Assembly (NCBI RefSeq): GCF_028583425.1
Contig: NC_072792.1
Coordinates: forward strand, 10,032,176-10,096,175
Reading direction: 5' to 3'
Source: Eublepharis macularius
Taxonomy: Eukaryota > Chordata > Lepidosauria > Squamata > Eublepharidae
Length of the DNA stretch: 64,000 bases
The notes beneath the pieces were generated by a model, which ran no database searches, was not told the DNA's origin, and saw only the letters and a program-made list of their open reading frames with translations. Position 1 is the first letter of the stretch. Every line of letters begins with the position of its first letter. The translations under genes and the position numbers were made by a program. Shown piece after piece: positions 43,342 to 54,965 of the stretch.

Positions 43342-44470
43342 TCAGACCCTGCAGAGGGGACAGCCTGGCACTTGCCAGCCATGTATGTATATATAAAAAA
43401 AGAAGTGCAGATCAATATAAGACCCACCAGGGACCCCTGGATTTGTTCTCTGCCTGACATTGCAGAAATATGAAGAGTATCTCACACAGCACATAGCTAG
43501 TGGGCCACATTTGGCTTGGATTGCTATGAGTTTTGGTGGCTGGATGGTTGCATATCCCAAGCTTAAAGCCTTGCTTTAAACTGCAACAGAAATGGAAGAA
43601 ATGGCATGATGAGTATTCATGTGGGACACCCAGGCATTGCAGGCAGAGGCCGTTCCCTGCAGGTCCTTGTTTATTGGCCTGCTTTTGTACCCTGTGATGC
43701 ACTATAGCACCCGTTTAATGGCACCTCCGCCTCAAGAGATGCATCATCTTTGCTGTAGTCAGTGGGATACTTTCCTGGCAGTGTAAAACTGCATCTTTTC
43801 CCTGAGCCCTGGAGTTCCTTTTAAGGCATTCTGTCGAGATAATCTCCATTTCTGCCACTTTTATAGCTCTGGCTGTTTTGCATATACTCCTGTGTAATTC
43901 GAGATGCAGATCTTAAGATTGTAAAACAAAACAAAAATCCTGCTTAGATGATCAGGCACAAAATTATCCTGCCGTAGCTGTGAATAACTGTCCAGTGTAT
44001 TCTCTGAAGACCCCTTTGTCTTCTCACTGGATGAAATGACAGTAAGAAAGAGAGTCATATTTAGAGTACCCGGGAAATAAAGGATTTAAAAGCATTTTTT
44101 TTAAAAAGGCATTAAGAATCTCTTAGAAATTATTTCAATATCTAGGCCATACTTCAAACAAAACAAATGTGTGTGCAGTAAGAGGGAAGGAGCAGAAACT
44201 GTGTGCTTCAAAGGGAGACGGAGATCCACTTCAGTGACGAGAACGGGGAAAGAATCTTAATAATACTCCTCTCGTGGCATTTGCTAGAGATATTGTGTGA
44301 ACAGTGAATAAAAGCTTTGGAAAAGATGTCTCTTTTCTAGATTCGTATTCAGTAAGCCCTGTGTGCATTTGGTCCAGGGGTAGTTCTTTGCTGTCCATCG
44401 ATCTCAGGGTGAGAGGAAAGCATGAATTTTGTTTAATTCCACACTTGCCTTGCCTAAATTGTGTATCCCG
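43342..44470. other. Mostly unique intron
   Basis: A short TATATA/A-run is at 43388-43402. AT-rich after 44040. No gene is supported. Confidence 0.4.
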
Positions 44471-44477
44471 TTGGATT

Positions 44478-44560
44478 TGAGTCCCGTGGCACGGAGACCA
44501 ACAGGATTTGCAGAGTGTAAGCTTTCGAGAGTCAGAGCACCCTTCCTCAGACGTGAGTCG
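44478..44560 (+). repeat. AGTCCAGTAGCACC-type head, diverged
   Basis: 'tttgagtcccgtggcacgga' and 'gtgtaagctttcgagagtca' with 'cttcctcagacg' follow the order of the family's left arm. Confidence 0.45.
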
Positions 44561-45192
44561 GAATGGAAATCCTTGAGCCTTTATATCCCGGCCAAAGGTG
44601 AATGGGGCATCTGGATGTAGAGGTACAATGCAGCTTGATGAGAGCAGAAATTAGCATCTGTAGTGAGATAAGAATCCCAAGTCTCTGTTCAGCCCCAGAG
44701 GGGGCCATTGTTCCGAATTTGTGACTAAATTCCATTTGAACGATCTCCCCTTATAATCTCGCCTTGAAGTTTCTCTGTTTGAGGACAGCTACTTTTAGGT
44801 CAGTAGTGGAACATCCTGGAAGATTAAAATGTCCTCCCACTGGTTTTTGAGTGTGGTGATTTCTAATGGCAGATTTATGTCCATTTATTCATAGGGACTC
44901 TCCTGTTTGTCCTGGGTGGAGAGTAGAGGGACATTGCTGACATAAAACACATAAAACAATGGAAGACGAACAAGTGGATGAACCGGAGATGGCATAACTG
45001 GTGTTGCTAGGTCCAGTGATTGTGCTGTCAGAGTAAATATGGGGACAGCCTTGGCATCTTGGTTAATTGCAGGCCCTGGTCCCAGAATCCATGTCAGTGC
45101 TGGGAAGTACATTATTATGTGAGGAGTTGTTTACGGTTAGGGGGCTGTCTAAAAGCAGGACAAGGTTTGCCTCCCAATGCTTGCGAGAGAAG

Positions 45193-45365
45193 AGTATCAT
45201 TGGGCCAAGCTAGAAGTGACGAATTACACTTGAATGGCGAGTGAACAGACTCGCGTGTATTCCTCCCTCTTCACTTGCACTGCACTTGCACTCCACTCGA
45301 TCCCTATAAGCTAAAGTGACAAAACTAAGGGTACTAAGGTACTTTGGCCAAATCATGAGAATACC
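45193..45365. repeat. GGCCAAGCTAGAAGTGA fragment joined to a BovB scrap
   Basis: 'gggccaagctagaagtgacg' through 'cttgcactccactcgatcc' is the half-element seen in full at 45608. It is followed at 45309-45365 by a BovB 3' piece ('aaagtgacaaaactaagg', 'ggtactttggccaaatcat'). Confidence 0.55.
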
Positions 45366-45493
45366 CATAATACTTAATACCAAAGGCTTTGGCCTCACTG
45401 ACCAAAAATGACCCTCCCACATGATTAGGGTTACTGCAATCATCGTGTTGTTGCTATGGCGTACGCACTGATACAATAAAGAGAGATTGAGTC

Positions 45494-45607
45494 GGGATTA
45501 CCAACCTCTAGGTGGTGCCTGGAGTGCCCCTGGAAATCCCAGTGATCTCCAGACTACAGAGATCAGTTCCCCTGGAGGAAATGGCAGCTTCAGGGGGCGA
45601 ACTCTAC
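45494..45607 (+). mobile_element. GTTGCCA-type element, 5' half
   Basis: 'gggattaccaacctctaggt' to 'ggaggaaatggcagcttcag', then cut where the next element begins. Confidence 0.55.
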
Positions 45608-45835
45608 GGGCCAATCTAGAAGTGATGAGTTACACCTGAATGGCAAGTGAACAGACTCACGTGTATTCCTCCCTGTTCACTTGCACTCCACTTGATCACG
45701 TAGTGACGAATGACACTTGAATGGCAAGTGAACAGACTCACATGTATTCCTCCCTGTTCACTTGCACTCCACTTGATCACGTAGTGACAAATGACACTTG
45801 AATTCAAGTGTAACTCATCACTTCTAGCTTGGTTC
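45608..45835. mobile_element. GGCCAAGCTAGAAGTGA foldback with internal tandem duplication
   Basis: Ends 'ggccaatctagaagtgatga' and 'tcatcacttctagcttggtt' pair. Inside, a unit of about 80 bp that starts 'tgaatggcaagtgaacagac' occurs twice (45637 and 45718). No target duplication is clear. Confidence 0.65.
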
Positions 45836-46149
45836 ATTGTAGCATAGGTTGCAAGTCATTGATGATGTATTGAACTGGTTTGAGTTGACAACTGTATGTC
45901 ACCACCAGTGGTGTTCTATTATTGCTTCATTTGGACCTGTCTTGTAGCAGGTTATTCTTTGGTATCCTTCTCGTTTTGTAGGTCTGTTTCCTTACTATGT
46001 CAGGTGGGTACCATGCTTCCAAAAATGTCTGTTGTAGATCCTGCGGGTGAGAATATCTGTTAGAGAGATTGTGTATCCTATTAGCATTCTTATCACACCC
46101 ACACATTCCAATTGTCTTTCCTTACCCGGTTCCTAGTGCAATCCTCAGT

Positions 46150-46372
46150 TTGTGTATGTGTGTGTGTGGTGCCATCAAGTCATAGCTGACTTATGGTGAC
46201 CCCTAGTGGGGTTTCATGACAAGAGACTAACAGAGGTGGTTTGCCATTGCCTGCCTCTGAATCCCAGGTCTTCGTTGGAGGTCTCCCATCCAATGACTAA
46301 CCAAGGTCGACCCTGCTTAGCTTCTGAGATCTGATGAGATCAGGATCACCTAGGCTATTGAGGTCAGGGTGG
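46150..46372 (-). repeat. 5S-Sauria SINE, complete, reverse
   Basis: A (TG)n run marks the reversed CA-rich tail, then 'gccatcaagtcatagctgac', 'agactaacagaggtggtttg', 'gtctcccatccaatgactaa', 'ccctgcttagcttctgagat' and 'gatgagatcaggatcaccta'. It is the best full-length copy of this SINE in the window. Confidence 0.85.
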
Positions 46373-46705
46373 AACCCTATGTAAGGTTATTCAAATGGAA
46401 GCCCAGTGAAATCCATGAGCTTACAACCAGAATAACTCTACTTTTTATGTGTCATTTAGTGTGAGTGGCCACAGTTCTTTGGGAGTCATTTGCCGTCCAA
46501 GGATTTCTGGAATCTCAATCTTGGACATCAATGGATGCACATGAACATTAAAGCACCATGCATCTCTGCTGCTAGGAGATTTCTAATAGCCTTCTGTATC
46601 TGGAGTTCATGAACTCACAAAGGGAACACCTGTTGGGGAAAAAGAGCCCTGCGCAATCTCAAGCCCTCTCTAATGCAACCTTGAGTAATTGTAGCTTGTC
46701 TTGAA

Positions 46706-46903
46706 ATAGGGGAGACTAGAAATCTCCTGGAATTACAACTGATATCCAGGCTATGGAGATAAGCTTCTCTGGAGAAAAAGATGCTTTGGGGGGGGGGGGT
46801 GGATGCTATACTCTGCTGTGGTCCCTGCCCTTCCCAGGCTCCACCCTCCCCAGGCTCCGCCCCCAAATCTCCAGGAATTTCCCAGCCTGGAGTTGGCAAC
46901 CAT
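46706..46903 (+). mobile_element. GTTGCCA-type element
   Basis: 'aatctcctggaattacaact' head, poly-G at 46789-46799, 'caaatctccaggaatttccc' and the end GGAGTTGGCAACC. The terminal TAGGGTTGCC on the left is decayed. Confidence 0.6.
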
Positions 46904-47422
46904 AGGCAAGACACATACTGGATGTGAAAGAGTCAATGTTCCTACCAGGGCCATTGAGACTTCTGGTTGGGTACATGTTAGCCTTTCTGTACATTTGTGA
47001 ATGGTCTTATAGGCTGTGTCCCTCTGTATTGGGCTGGTTTCTTAAGACTGATGTGGGGTTTCTACGATAAGGACGCAGCATGAAGTGACAGCTTACATGC
47101 ACAGTATGTACCAATAATAAGGCAGTGCCACAAAATATATATATATATTCACATATTTTAACCTCAGAAATGTCAGTTTGCACATAGAAGCCCTGTTCAC
47201 ATGTGAACCGTGAACACACCAATATCCTGCATGTATGTACAGACCTCTGTTTATAAGAAAGAGCCGACAGACGTTCACTTTGAAATTGAAACCAGGGACC
47301 ACTCCGTGAATAAAGGTGGGGTCTCAATCAAACATTCAGTTGTAAATGCATTGAATGTCACATAATTATTCAGCGTGCATTTTTTAAAAAGTGTGTACTC
47401 TGCACAGATTGTTACATGTGCT

Positions 47423-47680
47423 CAGGGCTTTTTTTCTGGGAAAAGAGGTGGTGGAACTCAGTGGGTTGCCCTCGGAGAAAATGGTCACATGGTGGGTGGC
47501 CCCGCCCCCTGATCTCCAAACAGAGGAGTTTAGATTGCCCTCCGCCCCGCCAAGCGGTGCGGAGGGCAATCTCAACTCCCCTCTGTCTGGAGATCAGGGG
47601 GCGGGGCCATCAGCCATGTGACCATTTTCAAGAGGTTCCGGAACTCCGTTCCACCGTGTTCCAGCTGAAAAAAAGCCCTG
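47423..47680. mobile_element. hAT MITE, perfect 8-bp duplication
   Basis: Termini CAGGGCTTTTTTTCTGGG and CTGAAAAAAAGCCCTG. CATGTGCT is at 47415-47422 and 47681-47688, exact and outside any simple repeat. The arms form a near-complete hairpin. It is in the opposite orientation to the 34085 copy. Confidence 0.88.
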
Positions 47681-47778
47681 CATGTGCTCATTGTAACTTG
47701 TGAACAGGTCATTAACCAGCAGCCATCAAGGGGTCAGTTATTAAGGGCAGAGAAAACAAGCGACAAGCACTTATATTG

Positions 47779-47908
47779 TCGAAGGCTTTCACGGCCGGAG
47801 TCCTTTGGTGCTACACCTCTGAAGATGCCAGCCACAGCTGCTGGCAAAACGTCAGGAACTACAATGCCAAGACCACGGCAATACAGCCCGGAAAACCCAC
47901 AACAACCA
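47779..47908. mobile_element. TCGAAGGCTTTCACGG retroposon, 14-bp duplication
   Basis: It begins 'tcgaaggctttcacggccgg' and ends 'aaaacccacaacaacc'. AAGCACTTATATTG occurs at 47765-47778 and 47909-47922. A 14-bp duplication points to LINE-type insertion. There is no ORF and no poly-A. Confidence 0.8.
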
Positions 47909-48379
47909 AAGCACTTATATATTGAAAAACTGGCATGTTGTTTTTCTGCTCAGAATGTATGAACATGCATTGATGCCTAGTGTCTGAGTGTGAACGTGTT
48001 GTGTTTCATCTAATGTGAATGTTCTGAGGCCTGGTCTATATATTCAGCAAATGGAAAGGAGAATAAGACGGTAGAGTTCTGTGAAGATTCAGATGGACCG
48101 TACGACATTAGAAATCAGGTGTGGGAATCACATTTTTAAGTTCTGTTTTGTGTAAGGAAGAAAACTTACACATCAGGTAATGGACTAAACTGGATTTTTT
48201 TTTTTTTACTTGCTGGGAGATTCTTTTGCATGGGGAAATAGTCAGTATCCTCTTGCTACATCTGGTGTTGTATACTCCTTTCCACCCCTCATTCTGTTGC
48301 ATGTGTAGACCAGGCCTTAAATGTCAGTATCAACAGGCTGGCCCATACATGAGATTAACCCAAGCGAATGGTCACCTGA

Positions 48380-48900
48380 GATTAGGGTTCCCAACACTGC
48401 TGAGGCAAATGCTGAGAGATGGAGGGGCAGTGCCTGGGAAGAGTGGAGTCCAGGTAAGATGTGATACCACTTCCAGATGACCCTCCAGGAATTTCTCCTG
48501 ATCTCAGTGGTAAAGACAATAAAAACTATGAGAAATTCCTAGAGTGTCACTATGGAGGCCATTTTTTCCTCACGTACCTTGATTTCTTGAGAGCAGGAGA
48601 TTGTGGTTATGGTAGGATTGGCAGGAACTTACTGGGAGGCGATTCCTCTTGTGCATGCTGCTCCTGGCAGGGTGCAATGATGTCACTTCCAGGAAATGAC
48701 ACCATCACACCGGCAGTGGTCATGCTCCTGCTCTTTGCACGGGGCCAGTTCAGTCTATTTGGAGCCAAAATTAGCCCCTGTGACACGTGGAAGCATGCCC
48801 GTCCCCAGTGTGATGACATCACTGGACAAAGTGACATTGGCATGCCTTGTTGGGAGCGTGCCTGCTGAACACTGGTGGTGGGTGATCCCTGGGCAGTTTG
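48380..48900. repeat. 'GATGTCACTTCC' dispersed repeat region
   Basis: 'agggttcccaacactgctga' start, 'gataccacttccagatgacc', 'gaaattcctagagtgtcact', 'gatgtcacttccaggaaatg' and 'gatgacatcactggacaaag'. Resembles 41900 and 54240. Confidence 0.35.
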
Positions 48901-49559
48901 CCACCTCCCGCCAGAGTGTTCATCAAGCATGTGTGAACCCACCTGTTATATCATAGCAACTGTTCAGCTAAATGACCCTGTATAATTGTAAAGTTTGGGC
49001 TAGACTTGGCTTGCTACTAGATTTGGTTTGCTGTTCATTCCACGTGCAGTATTCCTTCATCGACAGTAGCATCAATGTCATGAAATAAAGATTTCATGAG
49101 AGGAGGAAGTTATTTTGCTACTGGTTTTCAATAGACTGCCAGAAGTTCAGCCACCAGGATTGCAATTTATTTGAGCCCTGTTAAATGGGGAAAGGGGAGG
49201 GAATGGAGAATTACATTCCGTGAACATTGCATTTTGAATTTTGGCAAGGAAGGACTAACAATTAGTGGCAACACTAACAGCGCTTGTCCCGTTCAATAAG
49301 GCAACTGTTTATCCTAGCTGGAAGGTAACACGAAAGACAACCCCATTGGTTAAACAAATGTAAACTGCAGGAGGTTTTGGCTGGTACTGGCAAGAGCTGA
49401 TGTCTTGGGGTTCTTTCCATCTTGTGGATATTAATAAAAGAAGCTTTAGAGTAAAGCACTGGAGAAGCAGAAGAAGGGTTTTATTTTTTGTTCCAAGGTA
49501 CGTTTCAAGCAACAAGTTTTCTACTGCACTTTTCTTTTCTTAATCGAGACGATTCCCAA

Positions 49560-49760
49560 AGTAATTTGGGTTAATTAAAATGCATGCCCAGTTTCCCATC
49601 TCAAAACCCATTTTTAACCACCTGTGGCTATTTCTATTTTAAAAAAAAGAAGCACACATATATAATTGTTATGACTCTCAGCAGTCGACATGCAAAATTT
49701 GCAATTACAATGCCTCCCTTGGGCGGGTGTGTGAAATGGCAGATTAATTCACGGCAAGCC
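49560..49760. other. Unique AT-rich segment, candidate conserved element
   Basis: 'ggttaattaaaatgcatgcc' and 'catgcaaaatttgcaattac' are POU/homeodomain-like. No repeat is recognised. Confidence 0.28.
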
Positions 49761-49984
49761 GGTCCCACTGTCGGGCTTTTAAGGGGCTGCTCGCAGTCTG
49801 GCATAGCTAGCTAATTGTGGGAATGCTGTGGGGAAGGGGATCCCAGTGTTTCCAATATCAATGTCCTTGCTTCGAAACACAGTGTGCTGCGCTGCAACAA
49901 AAGCCCTCCCTCTCTGAAGCCCATCTGAACGCTTGTGAGAACTTAGCTTCTTCCCAAAGCCTCCTACAGGTGCCACCTGGCAGA

Positions 49985-50085
49985 CGGGCAAGATCAAGAA
50001 CTGCCAGTGCGGATGTATTCTCTGCTGTGGCCCTCATTTTGTGGAATGCCCAGCCTGAGAATGCCAGGAAGGCTCTTACGAGGCT
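49985..50085 (+). mobile_element. LINE 3' fragment (CR1/L2 group)
   Basis: 'ttctctgctgtggccctcat' with 'gtggaatgcccagcctgaga' and 'caggaaggctcttac' matches the forward form of the sequence reversed at 34826-34900. Confidence 0.5.
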
Positions 50086-50090
50086 TGCCA

Positions 50091-50284
50091 GCTCTGGGTT
50101 TGGAAATTCCTGGAAATTTGGCCACGTGATGCCCGGGGAAGGCGGGGGAGGGGCCTCAGCAGGCTATAATGCCAGGGAGCCCACCCTCCAAAGCAGCCAT
50201 TTCCCCCAGGGGAGTTTTCTGTCAATTGGAGGTGAGTTTTAATTCTGAGACCTCTCCAGGCCTCACCTAGAGGTTCAGAACCCT
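50091..50284 (-). mobile_element. GTTGCCA-type element, reverse, with a MITE at its end
   Basis: From 'aggcttgccagctctgggtt' to 'ctagaggttcagaaccct'. The last three bases CCT also serve as the duplication of the MITE that starts at 50285. Confidence 0.65.
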
Positions 50285-50428
50285 GGCTGCTTCCACACAC
50301 GTTGGATAATTCAGTACTCTCTAATGAACATTTGGATCTGCTTTTCCATGTGTGGAACAAAAAACCCACTTCCAAAGGATTGCTAAAGTGCATTGAAAAT
50401 GCATTATTCGACGTATGTGGAAATGGCC
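50285..50428. mobile_element. GGCC-terminal foldback MITE, CCT duplication
   Basis: Termini GGCTGCTTCCACACACGTTG and CGACGTATGTGGAAATGGCC. CCT is at 50282-50284 and 50429-50431. Same family as 16089-16238, in the opposite orientation. Confidence 0.75.
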
Positions 50429-53400
50429 CCTGGCTCACACACTTCTATCATTCTGCAAGCTATGTAAAAATTAATTGTTCAGGAGGACATTTTTGTAAAT
50501 GTTATTGCGATGTATTACAAGGAAATGGTTTGGACGTCTCAGTGAAAGACTTCAGTGAGAAAGGCGGATTATAATCAGCATGATGAATGAACGAATGAGC
50601 AAAAAATTAAAAGAGAAGCCAGTATTTTCAAGGGAAGAAGGGTTCCACAATGCACTTCTGAGTGAGGGGTGTCATTCATCATTTGTTATTGTCTTATTGA
50701 AATAATTCACCACCTGGATTTTCCAGTCTAGATGCCCCAGTATCTCATGATGTGTGGCTCTAACAGCAGTCGGCTACTGAATGGCTTCGGCAAGGCAAAA
50801 CTACGTTAGAATCACCAAGGAAGGTTTGGAATTAGAGACGAAGTTAACAATTGTATTTGGCAAAAATTTTGTTTTTTCATTCGCATCTGAACGTCTATTT
50901 TTAAATGCGGTTCCTCTCCTCTCGTTTTGACTTGGGATGTATCAGATACAAAGTCTTATCAGCCATCAAATAGGTTTTTGTACCATCTATCAAATACCAT
51001 CAAATGTCAGCTGTTTTCTCACGTTTGCTATCAAATATTGTCAAATATTAGATACTGTGGTATGTCAGTTATCACATAGCCACATAGTAGGTTCTAATTA
51101 ATTAGCATAAAAAATCAACTATCAGACATAGAAATAAAATATCAAACCTCCCCATCCAATATCATTGGATGTTAAATGCAAAGAGCAAATAATTTCCAAA
51201 TATTTGGAAGTTATCTGAATGTTTGAAAAAGGGGTTAAATCCAAACAGTTTTTTGGCTGGTTAAAAAAGAAGGAGGTGTCCTCTTTGGCTGCTGGAAAAG
51301 GCTATGGTGAGAACCAAACCAGATGTCACTTCTGACATGAATTGCGTCAGGGAAACCAGCCCTTGCATGTGGAACTCAACAGTGGGCCAGATACGGCCAT
51401 TTCAGCTTTGAGGAACGGCTTGAAGGAAAGCCGAAACCCTTCCTCCCCCCGTGTCATGATCCAAAGCTGAATCAGGACCCAGCATAGTCCCCCAATCTCA
51501 CATCTGTAGTTAAAAATAACACTGTTGCTTCAAAGGAAAAAAGATGACTTACGTCTGAAGTAAGATGTAGTTTGGCTGAAAATAACGGGGCCTTCAGGTA
51601 CAAAAGCCATGTTGGTTGGAGGCAGGGTTGCTAGCCAGTGCCTGGAACCCTGCAGGAGACTGAGGGGTGGGGACATGGAGTGCCATCCGACCAACAGTAT
51701 GATGTCACTTCTGGAGCAGACAAGGAAGTGATGTCATTGCATCAGTGCCATGTTCTAGGTTTCTTCTTGGGCATTTTATAGACCAAAGAAAACTGGCAAT
51801 TGACGGGTGGTTGCCTGCCAAAGAAAAGGGCTGCACAAGAAATGCTATGTAATATGTGTAATGTGACATTCCCCCATATGTCATGTCAACAAGGCTAATG
51901 ACAAGTGTGCATTGTTTCATTCTGTCGTGGTAGATGCGCTCTTTATCTTATGACAGCAAAGCACTGGAGATTGTTTGGGTACTTGTAGAAATATGTGCAG
52001 GAACTTCTTCTTCTGTTTCTAAAAGGGGAGGCGAAGGGGATGCCGACGCTGGCTCCAGCACATAAAACTGGATTCAGGTTTTCAACACAATGGGAGAAAA
52101 GAAGGCACTTCTTAAAAAATGCTCGTCTTGAAGCTTTATCAATAAGTAAAGATGTGTGTGGGAGGCTGAAAACAGCCTCTTCCCAAGCTCCCATCCCCCG
52201 CCATAGCAACCTTCCGGCTGGATCCTTCCTCCCTTCCCATCTTGTAGGGCTGGGGAAAGAATGGGGGGAGGGGTGGGGGACCATATTGTTTGACATTTCG
52301 GCTTCAGTGAGGAAAGTTCAGAGGGGAGAAATAAAAGAAAGGCATTGTAAAGAGTACATTTAATGCAGGGTCCTTTGCTATATGATAAACAATTATGGGT
52401 TTTGAGGACTTTTGTATGATCCAAAATGCAGAGGGAAATGAAAACCAGTATTTTGTCGTTGTTCTGGTGGCGGGGCTGGGGGGGAGGGGCGGGTTCAGCA
52501 TTTGAGAAGAGCTGCTTCTCAGCACCCGAAACCCGAAATCTGGATGGTCCCTGCTAGTATGATAACATTTGTTTTACACTTGTTTTTGAGGTGTATTTGT
52601 TCAGCTGTCTGGTTTGAGACAAAAAAGATGAATTAAAATCCATTTTATTTGAAATGTTAAAAAAGAAGGCATTCCTTTTAGACAAATGTAGTGGCTAAGA
52701 GAGGGTGCTCAGAACGTGGAAACGTCAAGTATGAATCTCTTTTGTCCCGTGAAGACACTTGGGGGTCTTAGCCCAGCTGTCCTCTCACAGCCTCAATTCC
52801 CCGTCTTCAAGATAAGGGCGACAAAACTGGTCCACCTTACAAGACAAAAGAATTTCTATGAAGTGCTTCAAACAAATATATATATACATTTGTCTTAAAG
52901 AAACGGTTGAGAAAGGAACATCCCTTCAGTTACGTTCTCATTTTTTTAAAATTGTGCTGAAAGGGATAACATTTCTCTCCCCTCCTTTCCATTTCCATGT
53001 TTGTCTATGGGGGGGACGGGGGGGGAGTTTGATGCAGACAAAGATTTCTTCCTGCGCACTCAGTGACCTTTCTGTTTTTCAGCGGGAACAGCAGAATGGA
53101 GTATAGAATAACCATAACTCCATTTCTCCCAGCTTGAAGTGTGGATGGCACTTCCCTCGAGGGAGAAATGTGAGTGTGAAACCACCAAGAAAATGATACG
53201 GAAGGGATGAAGAAGCATCTGTGAGAACAGGGTCAGATATGAAAAGACAGAGCAAACTGCCACGTACGCTCTTGTTTTCTATTTCGGAGGACACTTTAAA
53301 AAATAAAAAAGATGTGCAAATGTTTTCTTAAACATTCCCCGAAGTGCTTTTATGGCTTTAATTAGTTTCCTAATTAAATTAGTTTTCCATTTTAGTCCAA
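50429..53400. other. Largely unique, AT-rich intron
   Basis: Unrecognised apart from a GATGTCACTTCT scrap at 51680-51760. 'atcaaatatYRtcaaatRt'-like short direct repeats lie at 50965-51060. There are no supported genes. Confidence 0.4.
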
Positions 53401-53402
53401 TT

Positions 53403-53500
53403 ACTAACATTTATTTAAGTTATACCCCACTTGTCTCCCACATCGAGGGACTCAAAGCATCTTACAAAATAAATGAAACTCTCTAATTTAAATGAACAAG
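53403..53500 (-). repeat. SINE tail fragment
   Basis: 'tttaagttataccccacttg' and 'gagggactcaaagcatctta' are the reverse of the tRNA-SINE 3' end. Confidence 0.4.
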
Positions 53501-53987
53501 TGAGGACGTACGCACTGTGACTCTCCCAGCATCCTGGCCCGGTGGTGGTTTCACCAGTCCAGCTCACTGTGAGCCACAGGTGACAGGCCAGGGGTTATGA
53601 GCCGGGAGCCCTTTGGCTCAAGACAAAGCTTCATGCTTGGGTGGAATACTTGAAACAAAGGAAAAGAAGAAGCTGTGATGTTCCCATCCCCAGTCCCTGC
53701 TGAGGACTAAGACGCAGTTGCCATAGCAATCCAAAATGCTACATGCAAAAAAAAATTGATGGCAACAGCTACCTACAGCCGGTGAAGAGGGGAGGCCTTT
53801 CTCAGGGCTGTTTTTACCTCCCAGTTTGCCCCTGCTGGTGGAAATAAAGAGGAGGGAGGAAAGATCAAGTAGGTAGATGTGGGGTGGGATTTGGGGCAGG
53901 TGGGTAAGGAGAAGGGACAGGGAAACTGAAGAAGTGGGTTAGGAAGGAAGTTCAGGGAGTGTGTATCTGGGGGAAATGGAGCCAGCT

Positions 53988-54140
53988 TAGGGTTGCCAGT
54001 TCTTGGTTGGGATATTCCTGGAGATTTGGTGGTAGAACCTGCAGAAGGTGGGATTTGAGAAGGGGAGGGAGCTCATCTGGGTATAATGCCATAGAGTCCA
54101 CCCTCCAAAACAGCCATGTTCTCCAGGTAGGTTTCCCAGT
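53988..54140 (-). mobile_element. GTTGCCA-type element, reverse, 3'-truncated
   Basis: It starts TAGGGTTGCCAGTTCTTGG and keeps 'ttcctggagatttggtggta', 'tataatgccatagagtccac' and 'ctccaaaacagccatgttct'. Confidence 0.6.
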
Positions 54141-54219
54141 GGCTCACTGATGGCGGGCAATCTCCTAGGGGTTTGCCCCATTGCTGGCCAATCACTGACG
54201 ATCAGTGGGAGATGGCAAC

Positions 54220-54965
54220 CCAGAAAAGTGCACACCAGGTGTGCTCTCAGTGGAGCGTGACAATGTCACTTCCTGAAGTGATGTCATCGTGCTAGTTGTG
54301 GGCGTGTTCCTGCGTTTTGTTAAGCCCAGGTGGGCTGAACTGGCCCTGTGTGAAGAGCTGGAGCATGTTCGTGGCAGATATGATGATGTCGTCATGCCTC
54401 ACCAGGAGCATGAGCGCACTTTGCGTGCAAGGAGTCTACTTCAGGTGAGTCCCAGGTCCTCCCTCCCCCACCCCAACTGGGACCTGGTCACCCTCTCTCC
54501 AGAGGAACTGATCTCTGTAGTGCAGATTGTATACCTGCTGATTGGTAACCATAAGCCAGCTGGAAGGTGCCAAAGCCAAAGGTAGGGCTGCCCGTCCCAC
54601 AGTGGGGGCAGGGGATCCCCTGCTCCCAGCCTCTGCCCCTGCTACCACTCACCTGGCCAGTGCGGGGGCGGTAAGATGAGCCTGGAAGGCAAAATACATC
54701 TCCGGCAAGCCCGCAGCACGTGCACTCTCAGCTGGGCACAATGACATCACTTCCAGGAATGATGTCATCATGCTGGCCGCAGGAACGCTCCCACGATCCG
54801 TTTGGAGCCAATTTGGCCCCCAAACTAGCCAACTCTTTATTGGCCCAGCATGAAGCCAGCATCTTGATGTCACTCCCAGAAGTGATGCCGGAGCGCGCAC
54901 ATGCTATGCGCTCGTATGAAGATTTTTGGGCAGGTGAGTACCAGGGTACCCCCCAGGGGACAGGG
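54220..54965. repeat. 'GATGTCACTTCC' repeat array, diverged
   Basis: 'atgtcacttcctgaagtgat', 'gacatcacttccaggaatga' and 'tgatgtcactcccagaagtg' occur with similar neighbours ('ttggagccaatttggccccc'). Probably two or three overlapping copies. Confidence 0.4.
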
